From: Cupriavidus basilensis
GTDB taxonomy: Bacteria; Pseudomonadota; Gammaproteobacteria; Burkholderiales; Burkholderiaceae
Assembly: GCF_000876015.1 (NCBI RefSeq)
Contig: NZ_BBQM01000018.1
Span: 303,186 to 367,185 of the forward strand
DNA length: 64,000 bases
Direction: 5' to 3'
In this document: positions 41,016 through 48,664 of the stretch, in pieces
How the letters are laid out: each line of letters opens with the position of its first letter
Position numbering within the stretch: the stretch's first letter is position 1
Notes under the pieces: model-generated
Database searches by the model: none
The model's input: only the letters and a program-made list of their open reading frames with translations
Told to the model about the DNA's origin: nothing
Position numbers and translations under genes: made by a program

Positions 41016-41930
41016 ATGCGATTCTCCGTCTATCAGGAAAGCAGAAAAGGCGGCCGCCGCATCAACCAGGACCGCATGGGGTATTGCTTCACGCGCGATG
41101 CCCTGCTGATGGTCCTGGCCGACGGGCTCGGCGGCCACGCGCTCGGCGAAGTCGCCGCGCAGCAGGCCCTGCAGACCCTGGCGCGCCAGTTCCAGGCCCA
41201 GGCCCGGCCGTCGATCCGCAATCCGGCCGACTTCCTGCAGGACACCATCATGCTGGCCCACCGCGACATCCATCGCTACGCCGAGGCCAACGGCCTGGCC
41301 GACGTGCCGCGCACCACGGTGGTCTGCTGCCTGGTGCAGAACGGCCAGATCCACTGGGCGCACGCCGGCGACTCGCGCCTGTACCTGGTGCGCAAGGGCA
41401 ACCTGCTGACCCGCACGCGCGACCACTCCAAGATCGAGAACCTGCTGCAGCAGGAGCGCGTGCTGCCGATGCAGGTGGCCAACCACCCCGAGCGCAACAA
41501 GCTCTACAACTGCCTGGGCTCGCCCAACCTGCCGCTGATCGACATCGGCGGCCCGCTGCGGCTGGAGCCCGGCGACGTCGCCCTGCTGTGCTCGGACGGC
41601 CTGTGGGGCAGCATCGAGGAGCCGCTGCTGGTCGAGAAAGTGACCAACCTGTCGGTGGTGCACGCCATCCCCGACCTGATCGACCAGGCCCTGGAGAACG
41701 CCGGCGAAGGCGCGGACAACACCACCGCCATCGCCATGATGTGGGAGCTCGACGCGCACCTGCCCAACGAGGAAGCGGTGGCGACCGAGACCCTGCCGCT
41801 CAACACCTTCACCACCTCCATCCTCGAAAACAACGGCGGCGACACCGACCTGCTGTCGGAAGAAGAGATCGAGCGCTCGATCGCCGAGATCCGCGCGGCG
41901 ATCGACAAGAGCAGCAACTTCATGCGCTGA
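41016..41930 (+). CDS. PP2C/PppA-type serine/threonine phosphatase
   Basis: 304 residues from the ATG at 41016. The metal-binding Asp motifs are RINQDRMG, VLADGLGGHALGE, CSDGLWG and GADNTT, so all the PP2C motifs are present. The C-terminal 50 residues are an acidic extension. It is soluble. It most likely reverses phosphorylation by the kinase encoded just upstream. The gene pair sits between yicC and rph. Confidence 0.93.
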   Translation: MRFSVYQESRKGGRRINQDRMGYCFTRDALLMVLADGLGGHALGEVAAQQALQTLARQFQAQARPSIRNPADFLQDTIMLAHRDIHRYAEANGLADVPRTTVVCCLVQNGQIHWAHAGDSRLYLVRKGNLLTRTRDHSKIENLLQQERVLPMQVANHPERNKLYNCLGSPNLPLIDIGGPLRLEPGDVALLCSDGLWGSIEEPLLVEKVTNLSVVHAIPDLIDQALENAGEGADNTTAIAMMWELDAHLPNEEAVATETLPLNTFTTSILENNGGDTDLLSEEEIERSIAEIRAAIDKSSNFMR

Positions 41931-42087
41931 GCGCGGCGGCCCCGTCGGCCCGCGCCGCCCGGCGCGCAAGAACGAGGGGCAAGCGAGGGGGAAGCGGAGG
42001 AAGCGCGGGAATCGAGAAAAACCGGGAAACCGGCACGGTATCGGCGCCCGCGCCGGCACCGGACGGGCACGCAAGCCCGGCCGGCGG

Positions 42088-42093
42088 TAAAAT
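42088..42093 (+). promoter_or_regulatory. Candidate -10 of rph
   Basis: TAAAAT in the context GGCGGTAAAATCC lies 36 bases before the rph ATG. No clear -35 is seen. Confidence 0.35.
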
Positions 42094-42128
42094 CCCGCTC
42101 CTGGACCGTTTCCCGAGACAATTCCCCC

Positions 42129-42848
42129 ATGCGACCAAGCGGACGCGCAGCCGATGCGCTGCGCCCTATCACCCTGACCCGTCACTACACCCGCCACGCC
42201 GAAGGCGCCGTCCTGAGTGCCTTTGGCGATACCAAGGTGCTGTGCACGGCCAGCGTGCTGGCCAAGGTGCCGCCGCACAAGAAAGGCAGCGGCGAAGGCT
42301 GGGTCACGGCCGAATACGGCATGCTGCCGCGCGCCACCCACACCCGTTCGGACCGCGAGGCCGCGCGCGGCAAGCAGACCGGCCGCACGCAGGAAATCCA
42401 GCGCCTGATCGGCCGCGCCATGCGCTCGGTGTTCGATCTCGCCGCGCTCGGCGAATACACCATCCACCTCGACTGCGACGTGCTCCAGGCCGACGGCGGC
42501 ACGCGCACCGCGGCCATCACCGGCGCCTTCGTGGCGGCGCACGACGCCATCTCCGCCATGCTGCGCGACGGCCTGCTCACGGCCAGCCCGATCCGCGACT
42601 TCGTCGCCGCCGTGTCGGTCGGCATGGTCGACGGCAAGGCCGTGCTCGACCTCGACTACGCCGAGGACAGCAGCTGCGACACCGACATGAACGTGGTGAT
42701 GACCGGCAGCGGCGGCTTCGTCGAAGTGCAGGGCACCGCCGAAGGCGCGCCGTTCAGCCGCGCCGACCTCGACGCCATGACCCGCCTGGCCGAACAAGGC
42801 ATCGCCGAGCTGGTGACGCACCAGCGCCGCGCGCTGGGCCTGGCCTGA
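42129..42848 (+). CDS. rph: Ribonuclease PH
   Basis: 239 residues, the usual length. The N-terminal motif is RPSGRAADALRPITLTRHY. The active-site region is EYGMLPRATHTRSDREA. Phosphate- and RNA-binding residues follow in GRTQEIQRLIGRAMR. The C-terminal block is GTAEGAPFSRADLDAM. It is a phosphorolytic 3' exonuclease that trims tRNA and other RNA 3' ends in the cytoplasm. It is followed by rdgB and hemW in one unit. Confidence 0.96.
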   Translation: MRPSGRAADALRPITLTRHYTRHAEGAVLSAFGDTKVLCTASVLAKVPPHKKGSGEGWVTAEYGMLPRATHTRSDREAARGKQTGRTQEIQRLIGRAMRSVFDLAALGEYTIHLDCDVLQADGGTRTAAITGAFVAAHDAISAMLRDGLLTASPIRDFVAAVSVGMVDGKAVLDLDYAEDSSCDTDMNVVMTGSGGFVEVQGTAEGAPFSRADLDAMTRLAEQGIAELVTHQRRALGLA

Positions 42849-42873
42849 TGAACCGAACCCAACGGTGAACGCG

Positions 42874-43491
42874 ATGCAACGCCTGGTCCTCGCCTCCAAC
42901 AATCCCGGCAAGCTCGGCGAGTTCGGCGCGCTGCTCGCGCCGCTGGGCTATGACGTGGTGCCGCAGGGCCAGCTCGGCATTCCCGAGGCCGATGAGCCGT
43001 TCGCCACCTTCGTCGAGAACGCGCTCACCAAGGCGCGCCATGCCAGCCGCCTGTCCAACCTGCCCGCGCTGGCCGACGACTCCGGCATCTGCGTGGACGC
43101 GCTCGACGGCGCGCCGGGCGTCTACTCGGCGCGCTACGCGCAGCTCGTGGGCAAGCCCCGGTCGGACGCCGCCAACAACGCGCACCTGATCTCGCAGCTG
43201 GCCGGCAAGCTCAACCGGCATGCCTACTACTACTGCGTGCTGGTGCTGGTGCGCCATGCCGACGACCCGCGCCCGGTGATCGCCGAAGGCGTGTGGGCCG
43301 GCGAGGTGGTCGACGCGCCGCGCGGCAGCGCCGGCTTCGGCTACGACCCGCATTTCCTGCTGCCGCAGCTGGGCAAGACCGCGGCCGAGCTCAGCGCCGA
43401 GGAAAAGAACACCATCAGCCACCGCGCGCAGGCGCTCAAGGCGCTGACCGAGCGCCTGCGCGCTTCGGGCAGCCACCACGCGCGGTCATGA
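42874..43491 (+). CDS. rdgB: dITP/XTP pyrophosphatase (HAM1 family)
   Basis: 205 residues from the ATG at 42874 (MQRLVLASNNPGKLGEF), the family's usual start; a GTG nine bases upstream is possible. The HAM1 motifs are SNNPGK near 8-13, ADDSGICVDALDGAPGVYSAR and FGYDPHF. It removes dITP and XTP from the nucleotide pool to avoid their incorporation into DNA. Its stop overlaps the hemW start by the ATGA arrangement. Confidence 0.95.
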   Translation: MQRLVLASNNPGKLGEFGALLAPLGYDVVPQGQLGIPEADEPFATFVENALTKARHASRLSNLPALADDSGICVDALDGAPGVYSARYAQLVGKPRSDAANNAHLISQLAGKLNRHAYYYCVLVLVRHADDPRPVIAEGVWAGEVVDAPRGSAGFGYDPHFLLPQLGKTAAELSAEEKNTISHRAQALKALTERLRASGSHHARS

Positions 43492-44732
43492 TCCCGATCG
43501 TTCCCGCCGCGCAGACCGGCGCGGCCGTCCCCGCCGACACCAAGTCACTGTGGCTGCAGCCCGGCCAGATCTCGCTGCCCGGCTCGCCGCCGCTGTCGCT
43601 CTACGTGCACGTGCCGTGGTGCGTGCGCAAGTGCCCGTACTGCGATTTCAACTCGCACGCGGTGCCCGGCGCCGCCGGCAGCCACGACATCCCCGAAGAC
43701 GCCTACCTCGACGCGCTGCGCGCCGATCTCGAGCAGTCGCTGCCGCTGGTATGGGGCCGCCCCGTGCATACCGTGTTCATCGGCGGCGGCACGCCGAGCC
43801 TGCTGTCGGCCGCCGGCATGGACCGCCTGCTGTCCGACATCCGCGCGCTGCTGCCGCTCGACGCCGACGCCGAGATCACCCTGGAGGCCAACCCCGGCAC
43901 CTTCGAGGCCGAGCGCTTCGCCAGCTATCGCGCCAGCGGCATCAACCGCCTGTCGATCGGCATCCAGAGCTTCAACGACCGCCACCTCGCCGCGCTCGGG
44001 CGCATCCACGGCGGCGAGGAAGCGCGCGCCGCCATCCGCATCGCGCTGGCCAACTTCGACAACGTCAACCTGGACCTGATGTACGCGCTGCCCGGCCAGA
44101 CCCTGGCCGAATGTGCCGAGGACCTGGAAACCGCGCTGTCGTTCGGCACCACGCACCTGTCGCTGTACCACCTGACGCTCGAGCCCAACACCCTGTTCGC
44201 CAAGTTCCCTCCCGCGCTGCCCGACGACGACAGCGCCTACGAGATGCAGGACCTGATCGACGCGCGCACCGCGCAGGCCGGCTACCGGCACTACGAGACC
44301 TCCGCCTACGCGAAGCCGCACCGCCAGGCGCGCCACAACCTCAACTACTGGCGCTTCGGCGACTACCTCGGCATCGGCGCCGGCGCGCACGGCAAGCTCT
44401 CGTTCCCGCACCGCGTGCTGCGCCAGATGCGCCACAAGCATCCGGCCACCTACATGGCGCAGGCAATGGCCGGCAGCGCGGTGCAGGAAAGCCACGACGT
44501 CCCCGCCGCGGACCTGCCCTTCGAGTTCATGCTCAACGCGCTGCGCCTGACCGACGGCGTGCCGGCCAGCACCTTCTTCGACCACACCGGCCTGCCGCTG
44601 CACACCATCAGCCGCGACCTCGCCGCGGCCGAAAAAAAAGGCCTGCTCGAAGCCGACCTCGCCACCATCAAGCCCACCGAGCTGGGACGGCGCTTCCTCA
44701 ACGACCTGCAGGAGATGTTCCTGAAGGGCTGA
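43488..44732 (+). CDS. hemW: HemW, radical SAM heme chaperone
   Basis: 414 residues from the ATG at 43488, which overlaps the rdgB stop (ATGA). The radical SAM cluster is CVRKCPYC (45-52), followed by the FIGGGTPSLL motif. It aligns with HemW, formerly called HemN-like, which lacks coproporphyrinogen oxidase activity and moves heme to apoproteins. The C-terminal HemN-C domain is present. A run of Lys codons (gcc gaa aaa aaa ggc) at about 44630 is a possible slippery site, but the frame is intact. A strong terminator follows. Confidence 0.92.
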   Translation: MIPIVPAAQTGAAVPADTKSLWLQPGQISLPGSPPLSLYVHVPWCVRKCPYCDFNSHAVPGAAGSHDIPEDAYLDALRADLEQSLPLVWGRPVHTVFIGGGTPSLLSAAGMDRLLSDIRALLPLDADAEITLEANPGTFEAERFASYRASGINRLSIGIQSFNDRHLAALGRIHGGEEARAAIRIALANFDNVNLDLMYALPGQTLAECAEDLETALSFGTTHLSLYHLTLEPNTLFAKFPPALPDDDSAYEMQDLIDARTAQAGYRHYETSAYAKPHRQARHNLNYWRFGDYLGIGAGAHGKLSFPHRVLRQMRHKHPATYMAQAMAGSAVQESHDVPAADLPFEFMLNALRLTDGVPASTFFDHTGLPLHTISRDLAAAEKKGLLEADLATIKPTELGRRFLNDLQEMFLKG

Positions 44733-44766
44733 AGCGCGCCGATGGCGGCGCAGGCGCCGCCATGCA

Positions 44767-44797
44767 ATACGGCCACCCGAGGGTGGCCGTATCTTTT
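44767..44797 (+). terminator. Terminator of the rph-rdgB-hemW unit
   Basis: A 12-bp near-perfect stem ATACGGCCACCC/GGGTGGCCGTAT with a two-base tip (four once the inner pair opens) is followed by CTTTT. It lies 34 bases past the hemW stop. Confidence 0.85.
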
Positions 44798-44810
44798 CGT
44801 CAGGACAGCA

Positions 44811-45380
44811 TCAGTACGGCGTCGCCATGTCGTTGGCCACCTGCGCGCGGGCGCCCACGCGCAGATTGCTCACGTTGCGCTGCGTGACCGTCGCCAGGCG
44901 GCCATCGTCGAGCCGCACGTTGACGCGATAGACCGTCTCGGGGCCGCTCACGCGCTTCTCCACCTGGTTGCCGGCCACGCCGCCCAGCACCGCGCCGCCG
45001 ATGGTGGCCACCGTGTTGCCGGTGCCGCCGCCGATCTGGTGGCCCAGCAGGCCGCCCGCGACGCCGCCGATCACCGTGCCGAGCAGGCCCGAACTGCCGC
45101 CCTGCTGCGTGGCAACCGGCTCGATCGACTCGACGCGGCCATAGAACACCGACCCCGCCGGGGCCTGGTAGGTGGTGGCGCCGGGCTGCTGGTAGCCCGG
45201 CTGCTGATACCCCTGCTGCGGATAACCCGGCTGCTGGTAGCCGCCCTGCGGCGGCGGCGCGTTATAACCGCCGCCATAACCGCCGTTGTAGCCACCGCCA
45301 TAACCGCCGGGCGCCGCGCATCCGGCCAGGCCAACCACGGCGGCCGCTGCCGCCACGCCCAACAGAGTCTTGCCGTTCAT
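44811..45380 (-). CDS. Glycine-zipper 2TM-domain lipoprotein
   Basis: 189 residues. The lipoprotein signal has the lipobox GLAGC (about 17-21). A Gly/Tyr/Gln/Pro-rich repeat linker (units of the GGYGGGY and QQPGYQQ type) follows. The glycine-zipper 2TM segment is LLGTVIGGVAGGLLGHQIGGGTGNTVATIGGAVLGGVAG, with GxxxG spacings. A C-terminal beta domain reads YRVNVRLDDGRLATVTQR. Relatives are SlyB, OsmB-like and Rickettsia 17-kDa surface antigen proteins of the outer membrane. It is convergent with hemW and upstream of tRNA-Ser. Confidence 0.85.
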   Translation of the reverse strand: MNGKTLLGVAAAAAVVGLAGCAAPGGYGGGYNGGYGGGYNAPPPQGGYQQPGYPQQGYQQPGYQQPGATTYQAPAGSVFYGRVESIEPVATQQGGSSGLLGTVIGGVAGGLLGHQIGGGTGNTVATIGGAVLGGVAGNQVEKRVSGPETVYRVNVRLDDGRLATVTQRNVSNLRVGARAQVANDMATPY

Positions 45381-45557
45381 CAGAATTCTCCTCGATTGAT
45401 CGCAACTGCGTGAAATTGCCGGAGAGCGAGCGGACCGGAACCACGACCACGCCGCGCCGCATGTGCGCTCTCACGCATGATAGGAGCCGAACGCCCCGAC
45501 CAAGGTTCCATCTTGCCAGACTCGCGCGCGACAAACCCGTGCCCCGCTCCATGCCCT

Positions 45558-45566
45558 TGCTATAAT
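45558..45566 (+). promoter_or_regulatory. Extended -10 promoter of tRNA-Ser
   Basis: TGCTATAAT is a perfect extended -10 (TGnTATAAT) 18 bases before the tRNA. No strong -35 is seen at the expected distance, as is common for extended -10 promoters. Confidence 0.65.
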
Positions 45567-45584
45567 GCGCGCTCTTTCCTTCCC

Positions 45585-45674
45585 GGAAGCGTGGCCGAGT
45601 GGTTTAAGGCAGCAGTCTTGAAAACTGCCGATGGGGTGACCCATCCGTGAGTTCGAATCTCACCGCTTCCGCCA
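45585..45674 (+). tRNA. tRNA-Ser (anticodon TGA)
   Basis: 90 nt with CCA encoded. The acceptor stem is GGAAGCG/CGCTTCC with discriminator G. The anticodon loop CTTGAAA carries TGA. A long variable arm (class II) precedes the T-arm GTGAGTTCGAATCTCAC. Confidence 0.96.
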
Positions 45675-45795
45675 GTCCCTCTCGAATCCGCCGGCACGAG
45701 AATCCGCCTTCCGCCGTCCGCGCGGGAAAACGGCACGCATTTCGCGTATTCCCGTGCCGGCCGCACCCCGGCAATCCACAGTCCCCAAGAACCGC

Positions 45796-46794
45796 CTAGA
45801 ATTCGCTTTCGCCGATTTCCCGCGTCCGCGTATTGCCGTTGGGCACCTTGTAAAGCGTGAGCGTGGTCTTGCTGTATTGCGTGCCGTTGTATTCGGCGGT
45901 TTCATCGAGCGTGAATGGCTCCGACCTGGAAATCCTGCCGGTATCGAGGTCCATGTAGCGGACATCGAAATCGCCGGGCGCGATGCCCGCGAACTCGAAG
46001 GATGCGCCGGCCTTGATGAAAGCAAACCGCACGGGCGTCTTGCTGCCCGCGTTCAGCGAGAACACCTTCAGGAACACGTCCGCGTCATTGCGCGTGTTGT
46101 CTATCGTCAGCGTCGAGAGGCCGTTGGTCTTCAGGACGGGATAACCGGGCACATAGCCGCTCCGGTTCGGCCACGGATAGCCGTTGGGCGCCGTGGGCCT
46201 GCGCGCATAGCGCGGCCCGGGTTCGGGCAGCGCCAGCGGCAGTTCGCGCGCGGCGGCCGGCAAGGCGCGCATCGGCAGCGGCGCGGAGGCCGCGGGCGTC
46301 CATGCCGGCGCCGGCGCGGCGCGGTCCGGCGCGCGGGACGAGGTCGAGAACGCGGCGTATATCGCCACGCCGGCAATGATCATGACGACCACCTTCCCGG
46401 CGCCGGAACCGCCGCCGGGTGCCGGCGCGGTCTTGGGCTTGGCCGCGCCCTGCGTACTGGCCTGGCGCGGCGCCGAGCCGGGACGCTTCGCGGAAGCGGA
46501 CGCGGAAGACGACGAGGAAGCCGCCGGGGCGGGCCGCGCCTGCGCCCGGGCGTGCAGCGCGGCGGCCTTCTCGGCCTGCTCCTGCGCCAGGATCCAGGCG
46601 TCATGCTGCGCGCGCCGCACGGGGTCGATCAGGACCTCGTAGGCCGTGTTGATGATCGTCATGTTCCGGTGCGACTCGGGCGAGCCGTTGTTCCGGTCCG
46701 GATGATGCTTCTGGCTCAGCGCCTTGTATGCCGCGCGAATGACCTCCGGTGGTGCTTCACGAGAAATCTTCAGATTATCGTAATGTGTATGCAT
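45796..46794 (-). CDS. Membrane-anchored J-domain protein with an extracytoplasmic domain
   Basis: 332 residues from the ATG at 46794 (MHTHYDNLKIS). The J-domain is at residues 1-65, with the essential HPD in SQKHHPDRN. An Ala/Ser/Pro-rich linker follows, then one membrane segment (KVVVMIIAGVAIYAAFS, about 133-150). The C-terminal ~110 residues (STLTIDNTRNDADVFLKVFSLNAG, GASFEFAGIAPGDFDVRYMDLDTGR) form an all-beta domain expected in the periplasm. It lacks the glycine/phenylalanine and zinc-finger parts of DnaJ. It would recruit DnaK from the cytoplasmic side. The partner and signal are unknown. Confidence 0.85.
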   Translation of the reverse strand: MHTHYDNLKISREAPPEVIRAAYKALSQKHHPDRNNGSPESHRNMTIINTAYEVLIDPVRRAQHDAWILAQEQAEKAAALHARAQARPAPAASSSSSASASAKRPGSAPRQASTQGAAKPKTAPAPGGGSGAGKVVVMIIAGVAIYAAFSTSSRAPDRAAPAPAWTPAASAPLPMRALPAAARELPLALPEPGPRYARRPTAPNGYPWPNRSGYVPGYPVLKTNGLSTLTIDNTRNDADVFLKVFSLNAGSKTPVRFAFIKAGASFEFAGIAPGDFDVRYMDLDTGRISRSEPFTLDETAEYNGTQYSKTTLTLYKVPNGNTRTREIGESEF

Positions 46795-47049
46795 TCCCGT
46801 CGTTGCCCCAAGCAAGTCGGCGCCGATTTTACCCGGGGCGCCGAAACAAGGGAATCTCCCGAAAGGCAGGGCACTGCCCACGCCGGATTTTTGCGGCCGC
46901 GGGCCAATGCCGGCCCAATACCGGCCCAATCCCGGACCCATCCCGGCTGCCATTTCCATTTACCTGTATCGGCAAAAACGCGCCATTTTCAAGCGCCGGA
47001 GAAACCGGCCGGCGCCGTCCGCGGCCGACCGCATGCGCCGCGGGCGTCC

Positions 47050-47424
47050 TCACGCCGCCGGCGCCGTCAGCAGCCGGTACGCTTCTTCCTCGGAAATCTT
47101 CAGGTGGTAATGGCGCGACAGCATGCGCGCGAACTGGCGCGCCGCCGGCGGCTCGCAATGCCTGAGCTGCTCGCGGTAGGCTTCGAGCTCGAAGCGCAGC
47201 CGCCAGCGCGGGCTGAGCAGGTAGAGCACGCCCATCAGGCCGCAGGAGCGCCAGAACTGGCGCACGTGCACCTTCTCGTGCTCGATCAGCGCACGGCTCG
47301 CGCCGGGCCGCAGCAGGATCAGCGGGCCGGGCGTGAAGCCATCGAAACGGCGCGGCACCAGCCAGCGGGTTTCGACCAGCACGCAGGGCGGCGACTTGCA
47401 GAAGCGGATGAGGGGGCGGCGCAT
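47050..47424 (-). CDS. Small HExxH-containing protein, unknown function
   Basis: 124 residues from the ATG at 47424 (MRRPLIRFCK). It contains ALIEHEKVHVRQFW near the middle, with an HEKVH motif of the HExxH zinc-protease type, and a hydrophobic segment (SCGLMGVLYLLS). The later part is helical with several His and Arg. It resembles a minimal metalloprotease-like protein, but the third zinc ligand and activity cannot be confirmed. I know no name for the family. The gene lies 111 bases before the end of the Bug receptor gene, on the same strand. Confidence 0.6.
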   Translation of the reverse strand: MRRPLIRFCKSPPCVLVETRWLVPRRFDGFTPGPLILLRPGASRALIEHEKVHVRQFWRSCGLMGVLYLLSPRWRLRFELEAYREQLRHCEPPAARQFARMLSRHYHLKISEEEAYRLLTAPAA

Positions 47425-47459
47425 GCCGGCAAGCGTAGCAGGCCGCGGGACCGCCAGGC

Positions 47460-47486
47460 AAAAAGCCCCGCCGCGATGGCGGGGCA
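47460..47486 (-). terminator. Intrinsic terminator of the Bug receptor gene
   Basis: The 8-bp stem GCCCCGCC/GGCGGGGC with a five-base loop is followed on the minus strand by six T. It lies about 50 bases past the stop at 47536. Confidence 0.8.
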
Positions 47487-47535
47487 AGGAGCATGACATC
47501 GGTGCTGCCGCGCCAGCCGCGCGGCCCGTGCGCGC

Positions 47536-48543
47536 TTATTCGCTGGTGATCTTCCCGGCCTCGATCACGGCCTTCCAGCGCTGCAGTTCCTGCCTCTCGA
47601 ACTGGTCGAACTGCTCGGGCGTGTTGGCGACCACCTCGAAACCGCTTTCGGCCAGCTTCTGGCGCATCTGCGGATCGGCCAGCGCGCTGACCAGCGCGGC
47701 GTGCAGCCTGGCCTTGACGTCCTTGGGCAGCCCGCGCGGCGCGGCCACGGCCTGCCACGAGTAGACGTCCACGTCCTTGACGCCGCCTTCGGTCATGGTG
47801 GGCACGTTGGGCAGCACCGGCGAGCGCTTGTCGCCGGTCACGGCCAGCGCCTTGAGCTTGCCGCTGCGGATGTGCTGCAGCACCGCGTTGATGTTCTGGA
47901 ACGAGGCATCGACCTGCCCGGCCAGCAGGTCGGAGATCGCCGGCGCGCCGCCCTTGTAGGGCACGTGCAGCCCGTCGGTGCCGGATTTCTGCCCGAACAG
48001 CGCGGCGGTCAGGTGGTCGGACGAGCCCGCGCCGGACGTGGCGAACGACACCTTGCCCGGGTTCTTCTTCATGTACGCCACCAGTTCCTGCAGGTTGCCG
48101 GCGGGGAAGCCCGGCTTGGTCACGAGCACGTTGGGCGCGCGCACCGCCACCGTCAGCAGGTCGAAATCCTTGGCCGGATCATAGGGCAGGTTCTTCTGCA
48201 GGAAGGGATTCACGGCATAGACGCCGATCGACGCCACCATCAGCGTGTAGCCGTCGGCCGGCGCGCGCTTGACCATCGCCGCGCCGATGGCGCCGGTCGC
48301 GCCCGGGCGGTTGTCCACCACGAAGGGCTGGCCGAGCTTCTCGTTGAGCGGCGGCGCCAGCATGCGCGCGATGGTGTCGGTGGAGCCGCCGGCCGGGAAC
48401 GGCACGACCACCGAGACGGCCTTGGTCGGCCAGGTCTGCGCGGCGGCAGCGCTGATGCCGCCGGCGGCCGCCACTGCGGCGACCAGGGCGCCGGCGAGCG
48501 CGCACAGCCTGCGCCGCGCGGACGGTTGTTGGAACGGGTTCAT
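47536..48543 (-). CDS. Bug-type tripartite tricarboxylate receptor, periplasmic binding protein
   Basis: 335 residues from the ATG at 48543. The N-terminal signal peptide ends near AAAAQ (about 36). The Bug features are WPTKAVSVVVPFPAGGSTDTIAR at the mature start, QPFVVDNRPGATGAIG and LHVPYKGGAPAISDLLAGQVD. Bug proteins bind carboxylated compounds and feed TctAB-type transporters. No tctA/tctB partner lies here. Its position beside gudD suggests a sugar acid such as glucarate. The gap to gudD is 121 bases and both genes run the same way. Confidence 0.92.
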   Translation of the reverse strand: MNPFQQPSARRRLCALAGALVAAVAAAGGISAAAAQTWPTKAVSVVVPFPAGGSTDTIARMLAPPLNEKLGQPFVVDNRPGATGAIGAAMVKRAPADGYTLMVASIGVYAVNPFLQKNLPYDPAKDFDLLTVAVRAPNVLVTKPGFPAGNLQELVAYMKKNPGKVSFATSGAGSSDHLTAALFGQKSGTDGLHVPYKGGAPAISDLLAGQVDASFQNINAVLQHIRSGKLKALAVTGDKRSPVLPNVPTMTEGGVKDVDVYSWQAVAAPRGLPKDVKARLHAALVSALADPQMRQKLAESGFEVVANTPEQFDQFERQELQRWKAVIEAGKITSE

Positions 48544-48664
48544 GGTGTCTCCTTGGTTCTCGATGCGTGGTGCGGGCATGGCGGACATGCCGGATGTCCG
48601 GGGCTTTCGACTTCTGATCGGATACCGCTTGTTTTCTTGTGCTGCCGGCCACGGAAAGGCGCGC

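Noticed and set aside
44625..44645. Programmed frameshift at the A-rich run in hemW
   Set aside because: The A-run is short and the frame continues with family sequence on both sides, so a normal reading explains it.
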